Shown: piece by piece, positions 21,933 to 32,211 of the stretch
Numbering within the stretch: the first letter of the stretch is position 1
How the letters are laid out: each line of letters starts with the position of its first letter
Source of the DNA: Aquanectria penicillioides
Taxonomy: Eukaryota > Ascomycota > Sordariomycetes > Hypocreales > Nectriaceae
Assembly (NCBI GenBank): GCA_003415625.1
Contig: PYIU01000003.1
Location: 1,488,001 to 1,552,000 of the forward strand
DNA length: 64,000 nucleotides
Reading direction: 5' to 3'
Translations under genes and position numbers: made by a program
The notes under the pieces: model-generated
What the model saw: the letters and a program-made list of their open reading frames with translations, nothing else
Database searches by the model: none
Told to the model about the DNA's origin: nothing

Positions 21933-23834
21933 TCAGTGATGCTCCTCTTCAGCTAGGATCTGGTACTCCATGCGCTCAAAGGCGCCCAGCACCTTGCCGT
22001 ACTTCTGGTAGAGCCCGTCACGGAAGCCCTCGTCAACGCGCTCAATAGAGCCCTCTTCAGTCCATCGCTTGCCAATCAGTTCGTCAAAGGTCTCGCCGTC
22101 ATCCCGCTCCATGGCCCAGAGCGCCTTGTAAGCGCCGCCCATAGCACAGGCGTTGCCACCAACATCAAGCTTATAGACGCCCTCAGAGCCGCCGAGGACT
22201 TCACCGATGACCTTGGCAATGGCAGGGTTCAGCGAGCCTCCACCAACAAGGTAGATGCGGCGAGGCTGTGCTGGGAGGCCGAAGCTAGGGCTGTGGACGA
22301 GGTTCTGGGACCGGAGACGCATGGAGAGAGCCTGGGATTCGACAATAAGACGGGCATCGGTCTCCTCGTCCCAGCCGTATGTGTGCTCCCGGAGGTCAGA
22401 ACCGTCGGGCTCGCAAGTGTATCGCCAGGTGCCAGCGCGAATGTTAGGAACGGTCTCGCGGAGGCAGAAGTAGAGGCCGAGCTTGGAGCGGTCATCGGGA
22501 CGAGCAGCGCCCATGGGCGGCGTCTCAAGGACGGCCTTGTTGAAGTTGGCCCAAGGGTCGCCGGACTCGGGCTTGGGCAGGGTGTCGCGGGTCGTTTCGC
22601 GAGCAAGACCGCCGTTCTTGTAGCAGAGCATGAACATGTAATGGCCCTGAGTGGTGGGGTGGTTAAAGAAGTGGTAGGCGCCGTCGGGCTTGTACTTGGG
22701 GGTGTTCATAAGGAAGGTAGTCGAGGTGCCGAGGGAGACGATAGCATCGAGGGGTCGTAGGGGCAGAGCGAGGATAGTGGCAGGGTTGTCGCCGGTGAAA
22801 GGGGTGATCTGGCAGTCGGGGCTGAAGCCGTGACGCTCAACGAAGTAGGACGAGATGGACCCGAGCATAGCACCACCGTCAAGGCAAACTGCACCGAGCT
22901 TCTTTCGTAGCTCAGCAACGCCTTCTTGGCCACCAGCAGCGAGAGCCAGAAGCTTCTCGTTGTAAGCCTGCTGGGGGATATCCCACAGGTTCATGCCACA
23001 GACATCGCTGATGTCCATGGGGGCGATGGAGCCGAGGAGAACGGAGGCCAGCCATGACGAGACGAGCGAGATGTGGGCCGTCTTGGCATACATTTCGGGC
23101 AGATCCTTCTTCAATCGCATAATTTGAGTACCGGTGAAGCGCTAGATGTACGGATTAGCAATGGTTATCTACAAAGTCATGTACTGTTCACTTACATGAT
23201 GGGCGCCGCTGCCGGTCACCTCAGCGAGTTTCTGACGACCTCCGAATTCGGCATCAAAAGCATCACACTGCTCCTGAGTGCTGTGATCTTGCCAATTGGG
23301 AGCCCACTCATGCGACAAGGACTGGGGAAGCTGATCAACGAGGGGCAACTGAGGGTCCAGGTGGTTGAGGATCTCGGAGGCGTTGGCGTTCCAGTAGACA
23401 CTGCCGTGCTGCTGGCAAGAGCCGCTGATGGCGCGGATACGGGAGATGGGAACCGTCATGGAGGAAGAAAGGCGGTCGAGGACGAGGTCGAGAGACTCCA
23501 TCCAGAGGGCGACGGGGGCGTACACCTCGCCGGTGGCCTCGCGGACGTGGACACCTTTGTGGATGCCATACTTGGCGCCGAAGTCGCCATCGAAGTCGAC
23601 TTTGGCCTCGCCGACAACCTTCAGATCAGAGTCGACGACGACAGCTGTATTGGATGTTAGTTGGCTGTTAAGTTGCAAAGTTGAAGAGTTGAAGGAAGAT
23701 ATTGGGATGAGCAGATGGGGGAAGCACCAGGGAAATGTGGAGAATGGCACAAGGTAGGGAAGGAAGGACCTGCCTTTGAGTTGCTGGGTTGACAGGTCAA
23801 AGCCCAGGTACAGAGGTCTGGAGTCAGAAGGCAT
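21933..23834 (-). CDS. xkiA: D-xylulose kinase (FGGY family)
   Basis: Three segments, 23774-23834, 23196-23644 and 21933-23141, give 572 residues. The FGGY N-terminal motif LYLGFDLSTQQLK is split by intron 1. Further family blocks are SGSCQQHGSVYWN, CGMNLWDI, FTGDNPATILALPLRPLDAIVSLGTSTTF (second FGGY signature region) and LVGGGSLNPAIAKV. The enzyme phosphorylates D-xylulose to xylulose 5-phosphate, linking pentose catabolism to the pentose phosphate pathway in the cytosol. Intron 2 (23142-23195) is ordinary GT-AG. Intron 1 (23645-23773) appears to use a GC donor (AAAG|GCAGGT) with a TACAG acceptor. Only this junction gives the conserved K-A-V-V-V-D sequence in phase, because exon 1 is 61 nt. 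The identification is firm. The symbol follows Aspergillus usage. The region upstream is unusually G-rich. Confidence 0.93.
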
Positions 23835-24301
23835 ATTGGCAACTGAATCACAGACGATTTAGATGAAGGGTTGTGAGAGAATGGGTCTGTCAGGACAGAG
23901 GCCCGTCGACGGGATTATGGAGTTGGGGGGTGAGAAGCGGATGCTCAATTGGGTGGGTTCTGGTGGCGAATAATGGTAACGAGACGGATTCGCTTGGGTT
24001 GGAAAGCGATGACGGATATTCTCCTTTGTAATTAGATACCAAAGGGGATTGAGCAATGGCAATACTGCAATGACGAATGTAACAGAAGAAGAAGAAGGAG
24101 AAGAAGGAGAGGGCAGGTCGGAATGGGTTGGGGAAGAGGGCGACCGTTTATAGGAGGCAGTGTACGTTAGACCGCCTACTAGCACTCCTTCCTTCTACCG
24201 GGACACCAAGAGAGACTGCCACTTTACTGTAAATACACCACGCTACTGTACGGCCAACCCTAGCTACAGACCCGTCACGGGAAGGAGGGCGGCGGGACGG
24301 C

Positions 24302-24369
24302 GGGATGGGGGGGGTTGAGGAGGGGGGTTTGAGGAGGAGAGAGGGGAAGATCCAATGGGTGGGGGGGGT
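24302..24369 (+). promoter_or_regulatory. G-run tract, possible quadruplex former, upstream of xylulokinase
   Basis: Several runs of 3-8 consecutive G separated by short spacers on the plus strand, about 470-535 nt upstream of the minus-strand xylulokinase start. The pattern fits the usual G3+N1-7 quadruplex rule. A function is only inferred. It may simply be compositional. Confidence 0.4.
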
Positions 24370-25772
24370 GTAAGGCGAAAAGAGCGCGGTAAGCCAGCAA
24401 GCAAGTTACATACATGAATACCTAACTATCGTGAGGAGGAGGAGGAGGAGAGAAAAAAAAGAGTAGATGGGGGTGCGCTAAGTAAAAGATCCATCCAACA
24501 TGGCGGCGACGGGCTTGCTTCACGTGGATTATCGCCTCAGATTCAATTCCTACGACACGAGCAAAAAAAGAGCCCGATTCTATGACGATGAGCGCGTCTG
24601 CGTATTTTCAAGGGACCTTCTCCTTTTTTTTTTCTTCTTTCCCTGTTGTTTGCCCCCCACGTCGCCTTGTTTTGCCAACGAAGCAGAGCACAAGGGCAGT
24701 CATGGGGACAGACGTGTGCTCTGAGACACACGGGCGGACGGCGGATGAAGTTCTTCTTTCAGGGTTTCCATGTTTGGCGTGGGGTTTTTCTACAGCGGCA
24801 CCGCATTCGTCACTACCCATCTCATCCTGCCTGCTGGCCCCTGTTCAAGCTTGCTGCTCGTCCACCGCCGCACGGACTCTGGGATTGCTGGATCTAGAGG
24901 CTCTGTGTGCGGCAGATGTAAGGAGACAGAGTCGGATGCTTGACAATGGAGGGGTGTGGTGTATCAATTGGTATACACAGGTTGGCAGCTCGGTATTTAA
25001 CTATTTCATCAAAGTGACTGGATCTATCTGGAAGTTGTATGCACCTACGCTCTCTCGATAGTCATCAAGTTATAAAAAGTTTCCCTTTCCGCTCTAGGTT
25101 CCGACTTTTATTCAAGAATTTTTTTTTTCTTCTTTCCCCTTCTTTTTCGTGTCTTTTCTTTTTCTTCTTCCTGCTTCTCCCTTCGTCATATCACATGTGT
25201 CCTGCACTGCATTCTCTAACACATTCACTGTACTTCCTCCTTCCATATTTAGGCTAAATCTGACTGCCTTTATAGCCCAACCAATGGGGTGTCCTGGCTC
25301 CGTCAATCGCTAGACCGTCCTCGTGAGCACGGTGAGGCACCAATGAAAGGCGAGCGCTTGTAGAGAAAGAGGAGGACCGGCCTTCCCCTTCATCTAGCGC
25401 AAGGTAGGCTTGGGGCGACGTGCAGAAGTTGGGACAAGATTACAGCAAAAAGGAGCAGAGAAATGGGAGGGGGGTGCGTACAGGAAAAGGGTTGCAGTAG
25501 CATGCAGATGGCTGCAGGCATGGCTGGGGGATGGGATAAGATGGGATGGGATACTTGCTTGCGCTTGCGTGCTGCAGGCTGCTCGAACCGACCCGGAGCC
25601 CGAGGATCCAAGGCTATTGAAGGAGATGGTCGTCGATTCGAACTCCTTGTGGCACCCGACAAGGCCCTTGACAGCTCGACTGCCGGGCCGGTCGTGGGGG
25701 GAGGCGGCACGCAAGCCCAGACACGACGAGGGTCCCTGTTGGAGCGCGTTTAGGCGGAAACGAAGTGGCGGT

Positions 25773-25837
25773 CCCTGGAAGCATGCCCTGGAAGCATGCC
25801 CTGGAAGCATGCCCTGGAAGCGGTCCCTGGAGGAGGT
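25773..25837 (+). repeat. 13-nt tandem repeat, five units
   Basis: Three identical copies of CCCTGGAAGCATG at 25773-25811, then two diverged copies (ending GCGGT and GAGGAGGT-like) to 25837. Each perfect unit boundary contains the palindrome GCATGC. The repeat lies in noncoding DNA between xylulokinase and the CDF gene. Confidence 0.9.
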
Positions 25838-26478
25838 CCCATGATGCAGCATGTTGCCAATTGATGCTTGCTGCAATTGTTCCTTGTTCCCATGTTTTTT
25901 TTTTGTCTTCTACTTTATCCTTTTATGTTTATAGTGCTGCTACAACATCTCCTATACCCTGCTAGGTTGTACATGTATCCTGTGTATGTATCAAACGCCG
26001 CCCTAATGCATGTGTGTCGCATCTCTCCGGCACCCAAAGAGCCACCGTCGACGATGGGAAATGGTGGAAGATGTGGGAGAGCTCCAGGAGTCCTCCGTGG
26101 GGAGAGGGGAGGAAGAATGAGAGGGGCGTGTATATGTGTCGGTGTGCGTGTAGGTATATCTTGTGTGTCGTGTTTTTTGGCGCGTAGGCATGTGCTGGGA
26201 AGCTCTCAATCCCTCCCTATCGGGTTCCAGCTGTTTTTCCCCCTCCTCTTCATCCATAATTCCATCTCTTCCGGCCGGGATCCACCTCAAAGTCCGTCGC
26301 ACCACCCGACTTCAGTCACCAGCCTTAAGTCACAGGTTCAGAATCCCCACGGCACCCAGGTCAGATCGGTGACCAAGTCGTAGGATTCAGGGGCAAAATC
26401 GCACCAAATTTTCGGTGAGCTTCGATGCACGGCTCCCTCAAGCCTGTTGATTCCAGTCACCGCCGATCTCGTTTATTC

Positions 26479-28284
26479 TTAGTGCCTGTGCTTGTGATCG
26501 TGGTCGTGCACCTTGCCATTGACCCCGTTACCGTTGAGCTTGTGATCATCATGATCATGGTGGTCATGGTCCTCATCGCCCGATTCTGAATCCTCCTCAG
26601 ATGTCTGGTTCACCGATCCCGGAATGAAGTCGTCAAACTTGGCGTTGACGGGTCCTTCCTTTGGTGCAAATCGAACTCGTATCCTCCTGACGCCGCGCAC
26701 CTTGCCTCCCACCTGAGTGCGCACTGCATCCTCGACCGCCTTTGCTTGGTCCATGGTCCATGCACCGGGCACAGCTAGCTCGAGGTCGACCAGATAATTT
26801 TGTCCAGACTTGACGCCGCTCACGTCTCGAAGCTCTACGTTGTGCTCGTCGCCCACGTTCGCCAGCGCCTTTTGCGTATGCTTGCGCACCGATGTTTTGA
26901 TCTCTTCGTCGATGCTCTGGTCGGCCAGCTCGCAGAAGGCAGCAATCGTGTTGCCCCAACCGGCGTGAATAACCATGAAAGAGATGAGGAGACCGCCCAC
27001 GGGGTCCAGCCACGCGGCGTTCTCAACGGCATTGGCACCCAGGATGGCGGCCAACGTCACAAAGCCGGTCAGACTGTCAACGCGGTGGTGGATGGCATTG
27101 GATGCCAGGACGGATGACTTGCGTTCCCGCGCAACTTTCATGGCTACGATTGGTCAATTCCCACTTTCTTGCTTTTGGGCCAGCCACCATCGGAGTATTT
27201 GTAACGGTTCCATCCCAAATCAGGGACAGATGTCAAAAAGCAGCCAACGGGATGAAGGGTAAAAAAAATATCACTTACTTGCGTGGTAGAGCCATTCCTT
27301 GACCAAGATGGTCCCTGCAGCCAACCATGCTGCGTGCAAACTCGGGATTCCCAGATCCACGGGGTTATGAGAGTGGCTGTGTCCGTGTCCATGGCCAACG
27401 TGTTCCAAAATGCCATGCGCAGCCTCGGGATAGAAGTGGCCGTAGAGGCTGATGCCGCTCTCCCAGCCCATGTACAAGCCGCCCGCCAGCAGCATCCCCG
27501 ACACTCCGAGCGATCCCAGGCTCTCGATCTTGCCAAAGCCCTGTGGGAATCGATCGGTCGGCGGGCGGAGGCTCCACGACACGGTCGCGAGCGTCAGGAT
27601 ATCCGAGGCGAGATCCGTGATGCTGTGCCAGGCGTCGGCCGTCATTGCCTTGGAATTGAAGGCCCAGCCGCCGGCAAACTTGGCAATGGCCATGCCCAAG
27701 TTGCAGAGCAGGCCGATCCGGGTGATCCGCACACCAGGGTCATTTTTGTTGCTCGACGTCAGGAATGCATTGTCGTGGTTGTGGTGGTGGTGATGGCCGG
27801 GGCCGTGGCTGTGGCTGTGGCCGTGGCCGCTGTGGGAGCGGCTCTGCGACGTCGAGACAGCCATGAGTGATTGTCGCGAGCGAAGTTTTGCGCGGAGTGC
27901 GGCGAGATGGGGGAGATTAGGATGGGCAGTCGTCGGTGGACGCGCACGGGAGGAAGGAGTGGACGCTGAAGGAGTGGATGAGGATGATGGGGAGGGGGAT
28001 GCCCGGGCAAGATAAGCGCATGTAGAAAGTGCAACGACGGCTGAAGCAGTCTGTAGGACGCGTATGCATACGTGTGGTGTATGTGTCCTCAGGAGAAGCA
28101 TCTGTCCTCGTCCATGTCGAGAGACATGTCTCCACGACAAGCTGCGTGAGGTGTGGTGGACGTGCGCTCCATTACCATGGATGGGAGCTGGAGCTGGCGT
28201 GGCGGCCGTCGCTGTGGCCGACGCCGACGTCACTCCAGACAGGCACACGTCCAGGCCCATGAGACGCCCGGCCTGGGAACTCAT
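26479..28284 (-). CDS. Cation diffusion facilitator, Mmt1/Mmt2-like mitochondrial metal transporter
   Basis: Two segments, 27279-28284 and 26479-27143, with a 135-nt intron, give 556 residues. The first available ATG is at 28284 (MSSQAGRLMGLD). A later one at 28260 is equally possible. The N-terminus is long, Ser/Ala/Pro-rich and basic, compatible with a mitochondrial presequence. A His-rich loop (GHGHSHSHGPGHHHHHNHD) precedes the membrane domain. The CDF core begins with ITRIGLLCNLGMAIAKFAGG and contains the metal-binding helix motif SKAMTADAWHSITDLASDIL (D and H/D ligands) and the partner HHRVDSLTGFVTLAAILGA. The cytosolic C-terminal domain has VDLELAVPG, and the tail is again His/Asp-rich. 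Yeast Mmt1/2 export iron from mitochondria. The substrate here is inferred. Zinc or manganese transport is an alternative. Confidence 0.85.
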
Positions 28285-30005
28285 ACCGCAGGGCGGGCGG
28301 GCTGGCGCAGGGGGGGGGGCGACGGGGCGTGAGGGAAAAGCGCCGTCCAACAATCCAGCGAGCTGCGTGGTTCCGTCGCAGGATGGGGGGAAGGGGGGAA
28401 GGGGGATGAAGGAAGGGGGGGGGGCGAAGTGTTTGGATCGAGCTCGACGTCCGAGGATGATGGTGTTGAGAGAGAGGGAAGAGAGATGGCGGCAGAGAGG
28501 GTGAGCAGAGGACGAAGTCGAGGCAGACCACAGCGTCTGGTTTGATGATGTCCCTTGCCTGGCCCGGCCTGGCCTCGTTCCTGAGCTGCGCCCGTTAACG
28601 GAGGACGGGCTCAAGTTGCTCGGATCGGCTCAGGAGGCGGTTGTCGCTCGGGTAGACCGGCCAAAACTGCGAGGCTCTTTGGGATCTCTAGCGACGACGA
28701 GGGTGCCGTCTCCTCGGACGTATCGAAAGGTTTGGGGAGAGAGACAATCTGATGCGGCAATTGGCAGCTAACACCATCTGATAAAAAAAAAAAGTTATTG
28801 TTGATATTGCTACAGCAAACGGAGGCCGGACCCTTGGGAAAACCAACCCACCCGAGCCTGCGCGAAACGAGCTCGGTTCCGGTCGCCGGAGTTGGAATTG
28901 GACCTGTTCCCTCTTGTCGGCGCTCCAATTGCCCAGCTCGCAGCTCCGACCCGGACGGTGTTGGAATCAAATCAGCGAGCGGTCAATCCGTGCGTGCAAT
29001 CCACGGGCCCTCCAAATCAGCGACTTTTTCAGTGGACGTTTGCGAGCTCGGGGGCAGCTCGGGTTCTTCCAGGGCGAACCACAGGGCTTCTGTTCTGTTC
29101 AGCTCCGATCAGCTGTGTGGATGGAACGACCGACGTCAGGGACGCCGGCCATCCGCTAAAAACGGAGGGGCTCTTCTATCCGTATATCTCTTAGCTCTCC
29201 CGCCTCTCAGCCTACAGCAGCTCAGGCGAACCAGCCGCACTGTCATTTCGCTGTCAAAGTGTCTCTAAAAACGCCGCCTTGCCTTGTTCAACAAGCAAGA
29301 CACTAGGCCATTGTTGGCGGGACCCATTGATGAGCCCATCCGTAATTCCGAGGTGGGCTCGGTGGCTCTTGCGAAAAGAAAAAAAAAAAAAAGATTGAAT
29401 AAATAAATAATAATAAAATACAAATAAAGTAACTATTTCTCCAAGGTCCCTCAATGCCATTACAAATGGTTTACAGGGTCTACTCTCAGGTTGCATTTGG
29501 GTTGGAGGGCCACGAGGCTGAAAAGGGATTATGCATGAAGCAGTGAAACTCATTACGCGCTTGACTGCGCTACGGCACGCCGATTATTCCCCAAACCTAT
29601 CAACCCCAGACCTCGCCTCCATCAAACGTTGGTTGAGCACACGTCCAGACTTGCGTAATTGCCGTTGCGTTGAAATGCCCACGTAATAATCGCCCCCCTC
29701 GTTAATCTCCGTCCAATTGCTCTCTAGCCCCCTGCATCCATCTTGTTTCCCTTGTTCTCGCTTCCAAAGCTCCCCCCCCCTTCCCCCGTGCGGAGCCAAT
29801 CCCTCCATTGGCATTGGAAACATCATCGTCACCTCAAATCACTTGGCTCTCAGGGCCGATAGGTGGAACTTGACACGAGACACATTGCCCCAAGGCTGAG
29901 GCGCCTTACGCAGCCTACCCGGCAGAGCAGCGGCACTTCTTTGAGAAGCGAAACCATCCAGCATTGACGCCATTGCATTGCATCACCACCCGGAACCTCG
30001 CCCCA
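28285..30005. promoter_or_regulatory. Divergent intergenic region CDF / sirtuin
   Basis: About 1.7 kb between divergent start codons. The plus strand has very long G runs at 28307-28322 and 28383-28430, just upstream of the CDF ATG and so C-rich in that transcript. An A/T-rich stretch with poly-A lies at 29380-29430. No gene was recognised in it. A homopolymer error within the G runs could hide a more upstream CDF start. Confidence 0.45.
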
Positions 30006-31196
30006 ATGAGGAAAGTTCTCTTTCGCATCCCGTTCACGGACCTTCTGCCTCCGTCAAGCGTCACGCCCGCTTCGGCCACCTCGTTCCAGGGTGCGCTCGA
30101 TGCCCTTCACCGGTTCTTTGCCTCACCGTCTCCGAACAATCTGCCTTCCTCAACCGTCGTCCTCACCGGCGCCGGCTTATCTGTTGCCTCTGGTCTCGCT
30201 GACTATCGGGGTGTCAAAGGCACATACAAGGTGAACAAGACGTACCGCCCCATTTACTTCCCCGAATTCGTCAAGAAGCACGAGGCTCGGAAGCGATATT
30301 GGGCTCGAAGTTTCCTCGGTTGGTCAAGTCTTCACAAGGCCTCGCCTAATTCGGGTCATTATGCTATCCGGGATCTCGCGAACCTGGGGCTTGTCCAGAG
30401 TGTGATTACACAAAACGTTGATTCTTTTCATCCGCAAGCCCACCCGGACTTGCCTACGCTCGAGCTGCACGGATATCTAAGGTCCATTGTCTGCACCACC
30501 TGCTCCTCCGAGTATTCGCGAAATGAGTTCCAGACTGACCTAGCCCGTCTAAATCCAAAATGGGCAGCTCTGCTCGAGGAGGCACTGGCATCCGGAGCTC
30601 TAGATTCCGAAGAGGCGGATGAACGGAGGTTCAAGGGAATCAAAATCAATCCGGATGGTGATATTGACTTACCAGATGCCCCTTACACCACCTTCAGATA
30701 CCCCTCCTGCCCCAAATGTCTGTCCAACCCTACCATCCAACCCGATGGTCATCACCATGTTGTCGAGGTTGATTCAGATGGTGCCTGGGCCCTTCCCAGC
30801 ACTGCTGGCATTCTCAAGCCCGCCGTCGTCATGTTTGGAGAGAACATTGAGCCGCGTGTTAAATACGCAGCCGAAGATGCCATCGACAACGCCGGTAAAT
30901 TGCTCGTGCTGGGTACCTCGCTCGCCACATACTCTGCCTGGAGACTAGCAAAGCGTGCTCAAGATCGAGGGATGCCCATAGCAATTATCAGTATCGGCGG
31001 AGTCAGAGGCGAAGAGGATTTCTTCAAAGGTCTCGACCAAAACCAACTAGGCGAGCAAGGTGTAAGAGTTGAGATTTCCACCGACCACCTCCTCCCCGCT
31101 CTCGTATCGGAATTGCGCAAAGACGCAAAGGTTCTGTCATCCATACCTGAAGCCAGACCTGGGAATAGTGGCGTTTTCAAAGACATGCTTTCTTGA
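30006..31196 (+). CDS. SIRT4-like NAD-dependent protein deacylase (sirtuin)
   Basis: Intronless, 396 residues from ATG 30006 (MRKVLFRIPFTDLLPPSS), a basic N-terminus that fits mitochondrial import. NAD-binding motif LTGAGLSVASGLADYRG, then TQNVDSFHPQAH and the catalytic-His strand LELHGYLRSIVCTTC. The zinc ligands are CTTC and CPKC, separated by a longer insertion than in bacterial sirtuins. The Rossmann end has LKPAVVMFGENIEP and LLVLGTSLATYSAWRL. This organisation matches class II (SIRT4-type) sirtuins, which use NAD+ to remove acyl groups from lysines or ADP-ribosylate targets in mitochondria. A difference from textbook members is PQAH where most have xxAG after the TQN-D-H motif. The acyl specificity cannot be read from sequence. 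It is convergent with the small mitochondrial protein gene, 39 nt apart. Confidence 0.88.
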   Translation: MRKVLFRIPFTDLLPPSSVTPASATSFQGALDALHRFFASPSPNNLPSSTVVLTGAGLSVASGLADYRGVKGTYKVNKTYRPIYFPEFVKKHEARKRYWARSFLGWSSLHKASPNSGHYAIRDLANLGLVQSVITQNVDSFHPQAHPDLPTLELHGYLRSIVCTTCSSEYSRNEFQTDLARLNPKWAALLEEALASGALDSEEADERRFKGIKINPDGDIDLPDAPYTTFRYPSCPKCLSNPTIQPDGHHHVVEVDSDGAWALPSTAGILKPAVVMFGENIEPRVKYAAEDAIDNAGKLLVLGTSLATYSAWRLAKRAQDRGMPIAIISIGGVRGEEDFFKGLDQNQLGEQGVRVEISTDHLLPALVSELRKDAKVLSSIPEARPGNSGVFKDMLS

Positions 31197-31235
31197 ATAT
31201 CTGTAAAATATCCAAACCCAAGAATATAGAAACAT

Positions 31236-31900
31236 TTAGAAGAAATTCCCGAGGCTTCCAGTTTTTGCTTTCCTCGGTACAGTCTCGGAGCTTGATGTTG
31301 GCTCTTCAATCTGGGGAATGACAGCCGCTTTCGTCGTAGATTCGGCTTGCTTTGTCTTTTCTTGCTTCTGTTTCTGTGCCTTGCGCGCCGCCTCGTCTCG
31401 CTCAATGGCCTTCAACACTGCAAGTGACGTTAGCAAATCCTCTCATCAACCAACTTCAATAAAAGAAACATACTCTCTTCCCAATCGGCTTCCTTTTCAG
31501 CATCTCCAGTTCCTAGAGATTTCTCTACATCCACCTCCTCGCCCCTTTGGATCTTTTCGATTACCTCCCGAAACGTGTTAATACGAGCCTCCGACTGTCG
31601 CATGTACCGCTCAAACGAATTCCGCAGCGCAATCATCTGGATTGACATAGATCCGATAAGCAAGAACATGACGATGAAAAATGTTGCCGGGTTCCATTCC
31701 CTCGACTTCTTCGCCCTGAGCTGTCGGTTCTCCTTCCGGAGCGGTTTCGGGATGAGGGACCTCCAGAATGAGCCATCAGTGATGGTCGCAGGAGCCGTGC
31801 TTGAGAAACGAATGCCGATGCGGGGAGTGTGGGATGCCGTCGCGGCCAGCGAGGCAACTCGAAAGATCCCTGGGCGAACGAGTACTCGTCTAATTGACAT
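31236..31900 (-). CDS. Small mitochondrial inner-membrane protein (DUF5321/Ina17-like)
   Basis: Two segments, 31474-31900 and 31236-31417, with a 56-nt intron (GTATGT...TTGCAG, branch GCTAAC), encode 202 residues. Start MSIRRVLVRPGIFRVA is a classic arginine-rich, acid-free presequence. One membrane segment follows: WNPATFFIVMFLLIGSMSIQ. After it comes a charged helical region (FERYMRQSEARINTFREVIEKI) and a Lys/Glu/Gln-rich coiled-coil-like tail. Topology and the NPATFFIVMFLL block resemble the fungal family that includes Ina17, an assembly factor for the peripheral stalk of ATP synthase in yeast. The family match is from memory and only moderately secure. The function is inferred. It is divergent from separase, with 311 nt between starts. 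Confidence 0.62.
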
Positions 31901-32211
31901 TTTGCGGCGTGCGCGTCGCCTGCTGTGAATTTCCACGGAATTTCTCGCGACGTTGAAGCTTCGGCGGATTCAAGACTTTGTTCCAGAACAAGTTCAAAGC
32001 ACGGGCCATTTTACCCGGGGCCTGGCGGTTGCCCCAGACAACCCCCGGTGTTTAGCCCCATCGCCAATGTGGATTCACGCACTAACACTAATCATCATTG
32101 CTTTCAAGATTGCAGTCTCTCATTACCTGAAATCATATTGCGTCTCCGCTTGGATAGGAGCTTTTGGAGTTCTTGCGAAGATATGATTAAGAATTCACGC
32201 ACATAACTTAC
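31901..32211. promoter_or_regulatory. Bidirectional promoter, DUF5321-like gene / separase
   Basis: 311 nt separate the two divergent ATGs. No TATA box or cell-cycle element (such as MCB ACGCGT) was recognised. Co-regulation would be inference from spacing only. Confidence 0.5.

Larger units (their letters stand above)
23835..26478. other. Intergenic: xylulokinase promoter side and CDF 3' side
   Basis: About 2.6 kb. The left part (23835-24500) is the likely xylulokinase promoter (minus strand) with polypurine and long G runs at 24302-24369 and a GAG-repeat near 24434-24451. The right part contains poly-T tracts, a 13-nt tandem repeat (25773-25837) and the probable 3' UTR of the CDF gene. Open frames here are low complexity and not convincing. 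No tRNA was found. Confidence 0.5.

Noticed and set aside
25600..25680. tRNA-like T-loop (GATTCGAACTC) on the plus strand
   Set aside because: The flanking bases do not form a five-pair T stem and no acceptor, D or anticodon arm can be drawn on either strand.
26325..26360. GGTTCAGAATCC, resembling a tRNA B box
   Set aside because: It has an extra base compared with GGTTCRANNCC and no cloverleaf partner segments.
28285..28614. Extended N-terminus of the CDF transporter to 28614
   Set aside because: The frame is open but begins with a non-ATG codon, and the first ATG is at 28284. A more upstream start would need a homopolymer correction in the G runs.
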